This document shows positions 26,928 to 34,541 of a stretch of DNA of 64,000 nt, one piece after another (the stretch's first letter is position 1; each line of letters begins with the position of its first letter). The stretch spans positions 186,001 to 250,000 of the forward strand of contig NZ_JACSJI010000004.1 in assembly GCF_014349105.1 (NCBI RefSeq), written 5' to 3'. Under the pieces are notes generated by a model. The model was not told where the DNA came from and searched no databases. It saw nothing but the letters and a program-made list of their open reading frames with translations. A program made the position numbers and the translations under genes. The DNA is from Caulobacter sp. 17J80-11. GTDB lineage: Bacteria > Pseudomonadota > Alphaproteobacteria > Caulobacterales > Caulobacteraceae.

Positions 26928-26944
26928 GTTCGCAATTTCCGAAC
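26928..26944 (-). promoter_or_regulatory. Putative operator, dyad GTTCG-N7-CGAAC
   Basis: GTTCGCAATTTCCGAAC lies 4 bases upstream of the 132-aa gene start. Confidence 0.6.
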
Positions 26945-26962
26945 TTTCAGGGCGAGGGGGAT

Positions 26963-26979
26963 GTTCGCAATTTACGAAC
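26963..26979 (-). promoter_or_regulatory. Putative operator, second dyad
   Basis: GTTCGCAATTTACGAAC differs from the first dyad at one spacer base and is 35 bases away from it (centre to centre). Confidence 0.6.
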
Positions 26980-27115
26980 CTCCCGGGCGGCAGGTTCGTA
27001 GAATCGAGACCCCGTTTTCGCAGGTATGTACGTCAGAATTGGACGTATGCCCCTTCCCCATTCGGGAGAGGGGGATGTGATTGACTCCACATTCCACCCG
27101 GATAAAACCTCCCGC

Positions 27116-27649
27116 ATGACCGAGACCTGCACCGCCTTCATCGGCGCCCGCCTGATCGCCTCCGGATCTCCGGCCGAGGTGGCCGCCGCCGTGCGCGCGG
27201 CGCAGGCGGCCGAGCCGCACGCGACCGTCCTGGCCTTCGACGACGACACCGGCGCCCCGGTGGAGTTCGATCCGCGCGGCGACGCGCCCGCGGCCGAGCC
27301 GAAGCGCGGTCCCGGCCGCCCCAAGCTGGGCGTCTCGGCCCGCGAGGTGACCCTGCTGCCCCGGCACTGGGAATGGCTGGCCGCCCAGCCGGGCGGCGCC
27401 TCGGTGACCTTGCGCAAGCTGGTCGAGGCGGCCCGCCGGGCCGACGAAGGCCCGGGGCGGATCCGCCGCGCCCAGGAGGCCGCCTACCGCGTGGCCACCG
27501 CGCTGGCCGGCGACGCGGCCCTCTACGAGGCGGCGATCCGGGCGCTCTACGCCGGCGACCAGGCCGGGTTCGCGAGCGCGACCGAAGCCTGGCCGGCCGA
27601 CGTGCGCGATCACGTGCGCAAGCTGGCGGGGCCGGCGTTCGAAGGGTGA
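27116..27649 (+). CDS. DUF2239 family protein, 177 aa
   Basis: ATG 27116 (MTETCTAFIGARLIASG) is the natural start; the upstream frame lacks a site. The layout matches DUF2239: FIGARLIASGSPAEVAAA, then VLAFDDDTGAPVEFD, a central PKRGPGRPKLGVSAREVTLLPRHWEW, and TLRKLVEAAR. The GRPKLGVS stretch is basic and could touch nucleic acid, but the family function is unknown. It sits between the two dyad-bearing operons and may not belong to the replication module. Confidence 0.75.
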   Translation: MTETCTAFIGARLIASGSPAEVAAAVRAAQAAEPHATVLAFDDDTGAPVEFDPRGDAPAAEPKRGPGRPKLGVSAREVTLLPRHWEWLAAQPGGASVTLRKLVEAARRADEGPGRIRRAQEAAYRVATALAGDAALYEAAIRALYAGDQAGFASATEAWPADVRDHVRKLAGPAFEG

Positions 27650-27675
27650 GGGCGGCGAGGCGGCCAGCCTCTAAT

Positions 27676-27802
27676 CCGCTCATCCCCGCGAAGGCGGGGA
27701 CCCAGGTCCGCGACGCCCATCTGTGGGCGCAAGCCTTCATGAAGCGCAGGCGCGCTCTGATCCTTAAGCGCCCTGGGTCACCGCTTTCGCGGGGATGAGC
27801 GG
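27676..27802 (+). repeat. REP5 palindromic element
   Basis: GCTCATCCCCGCGAAGGCGGGG at one end and its inverse (CGCTTTCGCGGGGATGAGC) at the other enclose about 70 bases. It fills the gap between two convergent genes, and a half copy is present at 41816-41847. Confidence 0.75.
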
Positions 27803-27804
27803 TG

Positions 27805-28116
27805 TTAGGTGCCCGTCCTGCGCAGGCTCTCCAGCATGCGCACGGCCGCGCCGCGGTTCTCCTCGGGGATGTCGGCCCAGATGTCGAGGATGGAGGTGGG
27901 CAGCTTCTCGGGGTCGTGGTCCAGCAGGTAGCCGGCCGAGGTGTCGAGGGCGGGGGCCAGGCGGCGCAGCCATTTGCCGGACAGCTCGCGCTTGGTCTCC
28001 AGCTCGCTGATCACGCTCTTGGAGGTGCCGACCTTCTCGGCCAGCTGCTCCTGGGTCAGCCGCCGGTACTCGCGCCATTCGCGCAGGTAGTGCCGCTTGT
28101 CCGCCGCGTCGCTCAT
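27805..28116 (-). CDS. XRE-family transcriptional regulator, 103 aa
   Basis: ATG 28116 (MSDAADKRHYLREWRE) starts a Cro/CI-type helix-turn-helix protein. The HTH is at about residues 17-46 (LTQEQLAEKVGTSKSVISELE), followed by a helical tail (WLRRLAPALDTSAGYLL). A related dyad directly precedes it (28118-28134), and matching dyads lie upstream of the DUF1376 gene and of the 132-aa operon. It is therefore likely to repress itself and both operons. The regulatory link is inferred from site placement. Confidence 0.85.
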   Translation of the reverse strand: MSDAADKRHYLREWREYRRLTQEQLAEKVGTSKSVISELETKRELSGKWLRRLAPALDTSAGYLLDHDPEKLPTSILDIWADIPEENRGAAVRMLESLRRTGT

Positions 28117-28117
28117 G

Positions 28118-28134
28118 GTTCGCAGTTTGCGCAC
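28118..28134 (-). promoter_or_regulatory. Degenerate operator dyad at the regulator start
   Basis: GTTCGCAGTTTGCGCAC keeps the left arm exactly and most of the right arm. Overlap with the regulator's 5' end suggests autoregulation. Confidence 0.4.
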
Positions 28135-28186
28135 CGATCGGTGGAAAAGTCGTTAGCCGTTTCACGAACTCACGGGCTTGCGTTTT

Positions 28187-28203
28187 GTTCGGAAAATGCG
28201 AAC
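28187..28203 (+). promoter_or_regulatory. Putative operator before the DUF1376 operon
   Basis: GTTCGGAAAATGCGAAC has the same arms and 7-base spacer as the dyads at 26928 and 26963, and lies 39 bases before the DUF1376 start. Confidence 0.55.
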
Positions 28204-28241
28204 ATAACGAGAACAAAACTAGAGCCGCCCGAGACCCGCCC

Positions 28242-29126
28242 ATGAGCGCGCCGCCCTACATGCCCCTCTATGTCGCCGACTATCTGGGCGACACCCGCCA
28301 CCTGACCACCGAGCAGCACGGCGCCTACGTGCTGCTGCTGATGGCCCTGTGGCGCGGCGGCGGCCGGCTGCCGGCGGAGCCCGCCCGGCTGGCGCGCCTG
28401 GCCGGCCTGTCCACGGCCCGCTGGGCGCGGACGGCGGGGGAGGTGACCGCCTTCTTCACGGTCGAGGACGGCGAGCTGACCCACCCGCGGCTGGTCGCCG
28501 AACTGGCCAGGATCGAGCGGGCCAGCGAGCAGCGCCGCGCCGCCGGCGCGCGGGGCGGAGCGGCCAAGGCCAGGCGCGCCCGCAGCGAAACCGTAGCGCC
28601 CGCTACGCCGCCGCCGCAGCCCGGCCGGAGCCCGGCTCTGGCATCTCAGACATCAGAGTCAGAACCAGAGAAGATTACCTACTCTGCAGGGGGCGCCCGC
28701 GCGTGGGCGAAGCCTGAGCTGGACGCCCTGGAGGCGGCCCTGCGCCAGGCGGCCGGTCCAGCGCTGAACGCCGCCGCGCCCGGCCTGATGAACCTCGCGC
28801 CGATCCTGGCCCTGCTGCGGCCGGGGCAGGGGCCGCCGGCCGAGCTGGAAGCCGACGTCCTGCCGGCCGTGCGCGCCCGCGCCGCCCGCCAGCGGCCCGG
28901 GACGGTGAACGGCTGGGCCTATTTCGAGCCGGCCGTCGTGCAATTCCGCGACCGCCGCCTGGCCGGCGCGCCCGCGCCCCGATCCACGGAAGCCTCCCAT
29001 GAACCTTCCCGCCCCGCCGGCTCCGGCCGCGCCGCCAAGCGCGCCGTCTGGGCCCAAATCCTCGCCGACGAAGCCGCTCATGGGGCCGGCGAAGCTGACG
29101 CACCTGCCGGCCCGCCCGGCCCGTGA
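28242..29126 (+). CDS. DUF1376 domain protein (phage replication-type)
   Basis: ATG 28242 (MSAPPYMPLYVADYLGDTRH) gives 294 aa. The first ~90 residues match the DUF1376 pattern: YVADYLGDTRHLTTEQHGAYVLLL, WRGGGRLP, and a winged-helix-like body. This domain is found in phage and plasmid replication initiators. The remainder is low-complexity, alanine/proline-rich, with a C-terminal basic segment. It is the first gene of the rightward operon, downstream of a dyad. No replication origin can be identified from the sequence alone. Confidence 0.8.
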   Translation: MSAPPYMPLYVADYLGDTRHLTTEQHGAYVLLLMALWRGGGRLPAEPARLARLAGLSTARWARTAGEVTAFFTVEDGELTHPRLVAELARIERASEQRRAAGARGGAAKARRARSETVAPATPPPQPGRSPALASQTSESEPEKITYSAGGARAWAKPELDALEAALRQAAGPALNAAAPGLMNLAPILALLRPGQGPPAELEADVLPAVRARAARQRPGTVNGWAYFEPAVVQFRDRRLAGAPAPRSTEASHEPSRPAGSGRAAKRAVWAQILADEAAHGAGEADAPAGPPGP

Positions 29127-29499
29127 GCTGGCCGCGTCGCCGGACCGCGCCGCCGTGCTGGCCGAGTGCCGCGCCGCCCTGGCCGCGGCCGAGCCGGCCC
29201 CGCCGTCCGCCTTCGCGCTGATCCTGGAGCGGCTGGCCCTGCACTATCCCGAGAGCCGCCTGACCCCGGCCGAGCAGGCCGAGGTGCTGAAGGACTGGCG
29301 CCGGCTGGCCGGCCACCTGCCGGCCGACGTGCTGGCCAGGGCGGCCGACGCTTACGTGCTCAGCCCCGCGCGCTTCTTCCCGACGCCGGGCCAGCTGCTG
29401 GCCCTGGCCGAACCCGGCTTCGCCTGGCGCCGCGCGCTCGCCCGCCGCGCGCGCCAGACCCTCGACCTGATCAGACCCGAAAAAGAAGGGAAGTCCTGA
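28999..29499 (+). CDS. Hypothetical protein, 166 aa, replication-module gene
   Basis: It overlaps the end of the DUF1376 gene by 128 bases in another frame if ATG 28999 is used; ATG 29080 would give a shorter product and smaller overlap. The C-terminal half (ESRLTPAEQAEVLKDWRRLA through FFPTPGQLLALAEP) has the look of DnaC/DnaD-like loader proteins that accompany DUF1376, but this is only a suggestion. The stop overlaps the next start (TGATG). Confidence 0.6.
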   Translation: MNLPAPPAPAAPPSAPSGPKSSPTKPLMGPAKLTHLPARPARELAASPDRAAVLAECRAALAAAEPAPPSAFALILERLALHYPESRLTPAEQAEVLKDWRRLAGHLPADVLARAADAYVLSPARFFPTPGQLLALAEPGFAWRRALARRARQTLDLIRPEKEGKS

Positions 29500-30068
29500 T
29501 GCCCCGCCGCACGCGGCCCAGCCCCGAAGCCGCGATCGCCGCCGCCAAGCTGCGTCGCGCCCGCGAGGCCGAGTTCGCCCGCCTGAGCGCCCAGCCCGAC
29601 GTGCGCGTGGTCGCCGACGCCGGGCGCCGGATCGTCTCGGCGCGCCGGCTGGACGTGTTCGACCAGCTGTTCGCTCAGCGCGCCCTGACCGAGGCCCAGG
29701 TCGGCGCGGCGCGGCGGCTGGAGGCCGACCTGGCCTGCGCCGCCGGCGTCGACCGCGCCCAGGCCGGATTCGAGAAGGTCGACGCCTGCGCCCCCGGCGC
29801 GCCGGGCCAGGGGGTGACCCAGGTCATGGTCGACGCCTCCGCCCGGGCCGGCGCCGCGCTGGACGCCTGCGGCCCGGTCAACGCGCGGCTGCTGCGCGCC
29901 CTGCTGGAGCCGCAGTTCGACGGCGCCGGCGCGCGCGAACCCTGGCGCGCGACGGTGGCCCGCGTCACCGGCGATCCCGGCCGCGACGCCGCCGGCGCCC
30001 TGGTGCGCCTGGCCTGCGAGAACCTGCGCGCGGTCTACGAGGCCAAGGCGTACCGGCGGGCGGGGTAG
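29499..30068 (+). CDS. Hypothetical protein, 189 aa (possibly DUF6456-like)
   Basis: ATG 29499 overlaps the preceding stop and gives MPRRTRPSPEAAIAAAK. The first part is basic and helical. The second half (ARRLEADLACAAG, VTQVMVDASARAG, AALDACGPVNARLL) has the ordered-helix pattern seen in DUF6456-like proteins. The link is tentative. It completes the three-gene rightward operon after the DUF1376 gene. Confidence 0.55.
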   Translation: MPRRTRPSPEAAIAAAKLRRAREAEFARLSAQPDVRVVADAGRRIVSARRLDVFDQLFAQRALTEAQVGAARRLEADLACAAGVDRAQAGFEKVDACAPGAPGQGVTQVMVDASARAGAALDACGPVNARLLRALLEPQFDGAGAREPWRATVARVTGDPGRDAAGALVRLACENLRAVYEAKAYRRAG

Positions 30069-30080
30069 GGGGGCCTCTTG

Positions 30081-30107
30081 CTCCTCCCCCGCTTCGCAGG
30101 GGAGGAG
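30081..30107 (+). repeat. REP9 hairpin
   Basis: CTCCTCCCC-CGCTTCGCA-GGGGAGGAG hairpin directly downstream of the module. Similar hairpins occur at 39518 and 40290. Confidence 0.6.
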
Positions 30108-30250
30108 AGCCCTCCGCAACGCGGCGGCAGGGCGCCCTCTCGGTGGGGCCCTGGCCCGATCCCGCGCCTGCGGCCGGCCCGCCCGGCGCCCCGCCTCGCG
30201 CCCCGGCGTCGCGGTTAAGCTTTCCGGCCGCTATCCCCGGGAGGCCGTCC

Positions 30251-30775
30251 ATGCCGCGTGCGCTCGCAACCCTCGCCCTGGCCGCCCTCGTGGGCGCGGC
30301 CGCCCTGCCGGCCCACGCCAAGCCGCCCCGCTACACGACCGCCGAGTGGCGGCTGGTGCGGGTGTTCGCGCCCGCCGTGCAGGGGCCGCAGCGCGGGCTG
30401 GACGTCTGGGTGCTGGAGGCCGACCTCAAGAAGGCCCGCAAGGGCAAGAAGCGCGAGCGGCCGGCCCGCATGATGGTGCGCGAGAACGACAGCGGGACCT
30501 GGTCGGTGGCCACCGCCCGCTTCGCCTGCAAGCGCGACGAGGTGGAGGTGAAGCGCATCGAGCGGTTCACGCCGGGCGCCGGCGCGCCCTCGGTCGAGAA
30601 GGTGGGCAAGTCGCATCCGCTCTACGCGCACGGCCCCGAAGGCGCGATCCGCGCCCTGCTGTGCGAGGGCGGCCAGACCGACGCGCCGGTGGCCAGGGGC
30701 ACGGCCGCCGCCTTCACCCTGCAGGACGAAGCCGACGCCGCCTTCGCGGGGCGGATGCGGGCGGGGGCGGGGTAG
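30251..30775 (+). CDS. Secreted hypothetical protein, 174 aa
   Basis: ATG 30251 has GGGAGG upstream (CCGGGAGGCCGTCC). A signal peptide (MPRALATLALAALVGAAALP) precedes a mature part rich in basic residues in its centre (KKARKGKKRERP), then a beta-rich region with two cysteines (FACKRDEV and LLCEGG). No known domain was recognised. It is monocistronic on the plus strand. Confidence 0.65.
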   Translation: MPRALATLALAALVGAAALPAHAKPPRYTTAEWRLVRVFAPAVQGPQRGLDVWVLEADLKKARKGKKRERPARMMVRENDSGTWSVATARFACKRDEVEVKRIERFTPGAGAPSVEKVGKSHPLYAHGPEGAIRALLCEGGQTDAPVARGTAAAFTLQDEADAAFAGRMRAGAG

Positions 30776-30787
30776 GGCCCCAAACTT

Positions 30788-30818
30788 CGTCACCCTCGGG
30801 CTTGTCCCGAGGGTGACG
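30788..30818 (+). repeat. REP2 short core (31 bp)
   Basis: CGTCACCCTCGGGC/GCCCGAGGGTGACG arms only, without the ~80-base interior of the long copies. Confidence 0.8.
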
Positions 30819-30860
30819 GACATTGGCGCGCGGGCGCGCCGCTTCCCACGGCGCACCCCA

Positions 30861-30951
30861 CATCCGTATGTCCCGACGAAAGTCGGGACCCAGATTCATC
30901 CGGCGCCGCTCGGGGGTTTCACCTGGGCCCCGACTTTCGTCGGGGAGGCGG
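30861..30951 (+). repeat. REP3 palindromic element
   Basis: Full copy with both CGACGAAAGTCGGG and CGACTTTCGTCGGGG arms. Confidence 0.8.
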
Positions 30952-31202
30952 AGATGTTCGAAGCCCCGTTGCGCGTTATCCGGCGTCGTGTTTTCGTGTC
31001 TTGCGTGTGCGCGAATATCCGTAGGCGGAGTTTTCGCGCGCGGACTGGTCTACGCTGTTCACCTTGCTTGCGACGCCTTCCTCCGCGTCGAGGCGCGATT
31101 GGGGTGTCGCGGGCGACGTCGGATGATCTCCGGCGCCAGTAAGCATACCCGCGGGCGTAATTCTCAGGATCGACCACGCCGGGGGGCGTGAGGGGGGCTG
31201 GC

Positions 31203-33440
31203 ATGATCAAGGGGTCGGGCGTGCTTTGCGCGCTGGTGGTCGCGTGCGCGTCGTTCCTGGCGGCCGACGCGGGCCGCGCGCAGGAGAAACCGAAGCCGGT
31301 CGCGCCGGCGCCGGTGGTCGCCAAACCGGTCCGCCCGGTCGTGCCGCCGGCGGTTCAGGTCTCCCTCCAGGCGCCGCCCGTGGCCGAGGGCCTGCGCCCG
31401 CGCTGGGTGCCGCCCAAGCCCAAGGAGATCGCGCTGAAGAAGACCGACGTGGCCGGCGTGTTCGTCGTCAAGTTCGCCGAGGGCAGCCACGTGCGCCTGG
31501 GGCCGGACGGCTTCTACGTCGACCCGTCGCTGACGGGCCTGGCCGACGGCGCGGAGCGGCGCCTGGCCCGCACCGGGCTGAAGTACGACGGCGTGGCCCA
31601 GGAGCTGGCCGCCATCAAGGCCCTGCTGGCCAGCTCGCCCGACGCGCGCGCCTTCAAGGCCTCCTACGCCTTCCGCCCGGACAAGCCGCGCCTGCCCAAA
31701 GGCGGCGGCGTCGACCCGCAGTACGCCGAGAAGGACGAGCTGGAGCAGCGCTCGGGCGAGGAGCTGGCGGACCTCGACCTCTACTACGTGCTGGCCGCGC
31801 CCGACTTCACCGACGCGGCCGCCCAGGCGCGGCTGATGAACCAGCTGAACCGCTTCCGTTCGGTGGAGCAGGTCTACGCGGCGGTGGTGACCGACACGCC
31901 CCAGGCCGCCACGGGGGACCTCAGCAGCAATCAGGGCCACCTCGGCCCCGCGCCGGTCGGCATCGGCGCCCAGCTCGCCTGGACCCGGCCCGGCGGCCGC
32001 GGCGACGGGGTGCTGGTGGCCGACGTCGAGTACGACTGGGTCACCGACCACGAGGACTTCCCGCCGGCCTCGAGCCTGTTCGCCGGCGGGCGGCCGGGCT
32101 GCGCCTACGTCGCCAAGGAGAGCGAGCACGGCACCGAGGTGATGGGGGTGATCGCCTCGCCGCACAACGGCCTGGGCATGAACGGCATCGCGCCGAACGT
32201 GCGCTACGTGCTGTCCTCGGTGTGCCGGCCGTTCGACTACGTCTGGGCGGCCGTGGTGGCGACCTTCTCGGGCGAGAACTGGGCCGGGCGGGCGCACAAC
32301 GTGGTGGTCGCCAACACGATGCGGATCGCCGGCGAGAGCCTGCGCCCCGGCGACGTGCTGCTGATCGAACAGCACGGGCCCGGGCCGTCCACGGGCCTGA
32401 CCTGTCCGGTCATGCCCGGCTGCGGCCAGTTCGAGTGGGTGGCCATGGAGTATTACCAGGAGAGCTTCGACGTGATCCGCCGCCTGACGGCGCGCGGGGT
32501 GATCGTGGTGGAGGCGGCCGGCAACGGCAGCTCCGACCTGGACACCGCGCCCTACCGGCGCCGCTTCGATCCGAGCGTGCGCCATTCCGGGGCCCTGCTG
32601 ATCGGCTCGGCCCTGCACGACGACGCCGGACACTTCATCAACCCGACCAGCAATTTCAGCCGCCGCATCGACCTGTATTCGTGGGGCGGCGGGGTGGCGA
32701 CCATCGGCAAGGGCGACGGCGCCGGCGGGACCGGCCCGTTCGCCGGCTCGACCGCGATCCCGCGCCGCTACACCACCAACTTCGGGGGCACCTCCAGCGC
32801 CTCGGCGATCGTCGCCGGCGCGGTGGCCAGCCTGCAGGGGGCGCGCCTGGCCAGCGGCCAGCCGCCGCTCACCCCCGCCCAGGCCCGCGAGGTCCTGGTC
32901 GCCAGCGGCACGGCCGTGTCCGACGGCTCGGCGATCGGCGTCCAGCCGAACCTGGCCGGGGCCATCCCGATCGCCACCGCGCCGTCGGGCAGCTTCAGCG
33001 GGCCGGGCAACTACGTGATCCGCTCGCGCGCCAGCGGCAAGGTGCTGGACGTCGACGTCTCCTGGTTCCACGGCCAGGACGACGGCCAGCGGCTGATCCA
33101 GTGGGGCTTCCACGGCGGCGCCAACCAGGTGTTCTCGATCACCGCCAACCCGGACGGCAGCTTCAGCTTCCGCCCGACCCACACCTGGTCCAAGTGCCTG
33201 GACGTGGCCTTCGCCTCGGCCGCCGACGGGGCGGCGGTGCAGCAGTTCGCCTGCAACCCCGCGGCCGCCAACCAGCACTTCCGCATCGAGACGATCGGCG
33301 GCGCCCACCGCATCGTGGCGGTGCACAGCGGCAAGGCCCTGGACGTGCCGGGCTTCAGCCGCGACGACGGCGCGCGGATCCAGCAGTTCACCCCGAACAT
33401 GGGCGCCAACCAGCTGTTCGATTTCATACGCGTACGCTGA
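31203..33440 (+). CDS. Secreted S8 subtilisin-like peptidase with ricin-type lectin tail
   Basis: ATG 31203 (MIKGSGVLCALVV) has GGGGGGCTGG upstream, and a GTG at 31188 is less likely. The protein is 745 aa with a signal peptide (residues 1-28) and a proline-rich linker. The subtilisin triad is D274 (VADVEYDW), H309 (ESEHGTEVMG) and S531 (GGTSSASAI). The C-terminal ~140 residues contain ricin B/CBM13-like QxW-type repeats (VLDVDVSWFHGQDDGQRLIQ, CLDVAFASAADG, ALDVPGFSRDDGARIQQF). A secreted protease bound to carbohydrate is implied. No propeptide-type inhibitor domain is obvious. Confidence 0.85.
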   Translation: MIKGSGVLCALVVACASFLAADAGRAQEKPKPVAPAPVVAKPVRPVVPPAVQVSLQAPPVAEGLRPRWVPPKPKEIALKKTDVAGVFVVKFAEGSHVRLGPDGFYVDPSLTGLADGAERRLARTGLKYDGVAQELAAIKALLASSPDARAFKASYAFRPDKPRLPKGGGVDPQYAEKDELEQRSGEELADLDLYYVLAAPDFTDAAAQARLMNQLNRFRSVEQVYAAVVTDTPQAATGDLSSNQGHLGPAPVGIGAQLAWTRPGGRGDGVLVADVEYDWVTDHEDFPPASSLFAGGRPGCAYVAKESEHGTEVMGVIASPHNGLGMNGIAPNVRYVLSSVCRPFDYVWAAVVATFSGENWAGRAHNVVVANTMRIAGESLRPGDVLLIEQHGPGPSTGLTCPVMPGCGQFEWVAMEYYQESFDVIRRLTARGVIVVEAAGNGSSDLDTAPYRRRFDPSVRHSGALLIGSALHDDAGHFINPTSNFSRRIDLYSWGGGVATIGKGDGAGGTGPFAGSTAIPRRYTTNFGGTSSASAIVAGAVASLQGARLASGQPPLTPAQAREVLVASGTAVSDGSAIGVQPNLAGAIPIATAPSGSFSGPGNYVIRSRASGKVLDVDVSWFHGQDDGQRLIQWGFHGGANQVFSITANPDGSFSFRPTHTWSKCLDVAFASAADGAAVQQFACNPAAANQHFRIETIGGAHRIVAVHSGKALDVPGFSRDDGARIQQFTPNMGANQLFDFIRVR

Positions 33441-33452
33441 GGCGTCCCGAGG

Positions 33453-33491
33453 GCGGCTTCACCCGGACCCCGACTTTCGTCGGGGAGACGG
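33453..33491 (+). repeat. REP3 half element
   Basis: Only the right arm is left (GGCTTCACCCGGACC, CCGACTTTCGTCGGGG), between the S8 peptidase and the convergent receiver gene. Confidence 0.65.
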
Positions 33492-33524
33492 GGAGGGGGA
33501 GCCTTGGGGCGGGGGCGCTCTCGC

Positions 33525-33935
33525 TCAGAACGCGCCTTCGTCCTCCGCCCGCCTGATCGCCCGCTCGATGCCCTTCTCCAGGTCCTGCTTGGTGAAGGGC
33601 TTGGCGACCACGGCGCTGGCCTCGAAGCTTTTCAGCTCGGGGTGGCGCACGGCCGGCGCGCCGGTGACGAACACGATCGGGTACATGGCGGTGGTGCGCA
33701 GCACGGTGGCCACCGCCACGCCCTCGCTGGCGCCCCCCAGGTCGACGTCCAGGGTGATCACGTCGGGCTCGTACTTGTGCAGCAGGGTCATGGCCTCGGT
33801 CGGCGAGGCGGTCTGGGCGCAGATCGTGTAGCCCAGCTCGTCCAGATAGTGCGCCAGGCTGTCGGCGATCACCGGATCGTCCTCGACCACCACCACCTTG
33901 CGCAGCGGCCGGTCGGGCTCGTGAGCATGGACCAT
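33525..33935 (-). CDS. Single-domain response regulator (receiver only)
   Basis: ATG 33935 has AGGAGG at 33942-33947 and gives 136 aa. The receiver residues are E18/D19/D20, phosphoacceptor D63 (ITLDVDLGG), T91 and K112 (VAKPF). No output domain follows. The promoter 20-45 bases upstream is a perfect GGAAC-N17-CGTT EcfG-type site, so the gene is probably induced by general stress. A HisKA_2-type kinase lies 3 kb away at 36773, a possible partner. Confidence 0.9.
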   Translation of the reverse strand: MVHAHEPDRPLRKVVVVEDDPVIADSLAHYLDELGYTICAQTASPTEAMTLLHKYEPDVITLDVDLGGASEGVAVATVLRTTAMYPIVFVTGAPAVRHPELKSFEASAVVAKPFTKQDLEKGIERAIRRAEDEGAF

Positions 33936-33953
33936 GGGCGCCTCCTGAAGGGC

Positions 33954-33979
33954 AACGCGACGCGCGGCGGGGGTGTTCC
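33954..33979 (-). promoter_or_regulatory. EcfG-type promoter GGAAC-N17-CGTT
   Basis: On the minus strand GGAAC (33979-33975) and CGTT (33957-33954) are separated by 17 bases, ending 18 bases before the start of the receiver gene. This matches the alphaproteobacterial general stress sigma factor consensus. Confidence 0.75.
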
Positions 33980-34024
33980 GCGCGCGCAGGCCGGCTCCGG
34001 CCTTCGTCCGCAAGGCGGCTCTCA

Positions 34025-34116
34025 ATCCGTCCGTCCCGACGAAAGTCGGGACCCAGATTCGTCCGGAACGCTCAGCGGACTTCACCTGGACCCCGACTTT
34101 CGTCGGGGAGGCGGAG
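34025..34116 (+). repeat. REP3 palindromic element
   Basis: Full copy with both arms (CGACGAAAGTCGGG and CGACTTTCGTCGGGG). Confidence 0.8.
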
Positions 34117-34364
34117 TCTCGCTGCACTCCGCCAGCCCTCACACCCCGCTGGCGGCGCGTGCGAGCGCCGACGGATGCGCTGCGCGCAGGCGCGTGCGGC
34201 GACGGCTGCCGGCGACCAGGGCGGATTTCAGCTCCCCGGTCCGGGCGGACGCCTGCTAGCCGGCGTCGAGCCCGTCGGGCGGGGTGGGCGACCAGCGGGC
34301 TCCAGCGTCGTCAGGCTGGCATGCCCGTTACAGCTTGGCCATACGCTCGCCGAGGGTGCGCTCA

Positions 34365-34540
34365 CCTTCTCCCCTTGTGGGAGAAGGAGGGGCCCGCCGG
34401 CCCGGGCCGGCGGGAGGATGAGGGGTATCGCCGCATGCGGCCGATGTCGCGCGGGCGATCGCTTGAGCGGCCGGCGTGGCGCGACCCCTCACCCTCCCAC
34501 GCTTCGCGCGGGCCCCTCCCTCTCCCGCAAGGGGAGAGGG
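34365..34540. mobile_element. Gene-less REP4 element, 176 bp
   Basis: The left end CCTTCTCCCCTTGTGGGAG with GGAGGATGAGGGGT and the right end CGCGACCCCTCACCCTCCC with CTCTCCCGCAAGGGGAGAG match, in inverted orientation, the two ends of the DUF559 element at 51731-52293. There is no gene inside. It looks like a non-autonomous derivative. Confidence 0.65.
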
Positions 34541-34541
34541 A

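Larger units (their letters stand above)
30776..31202. other. Intergenic 427 bp with short REP2 and full REP3
   Basis: It contains a 31-bp REP2 core (30788-30818), a full REP3 (30861-30951) and a less GC-rich leader of about 240 bases before the S8 peptidase that is probably its promoter. No other gene was found. Confidence 0.6.
33936..34541. other. Intergenic 606 bp with REP3 and REP4 elements
   Basis: It contains the EcfG promoter of the receiver, a full REP3 (34025-34116), and a gene-less REP4 element (34365-34540) that ends next to the S9 peptidase stop. Between them (34117-34364) is high-GC sequence with no credible gene. Confidence 0.6.

Noticed and set aside
28675-29316. Minus-strand frames opposite the DUF1376 gene
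   Set aside because: They have arginine/glycine-rich shadow composition and no ribosome site, and they lie opposite a gene with clear domain evidence.
26335-30068. Complete prophage
   Set aside because: Only replication-type and regulatory genes are present. No integrase, structural or lysis gene was found.
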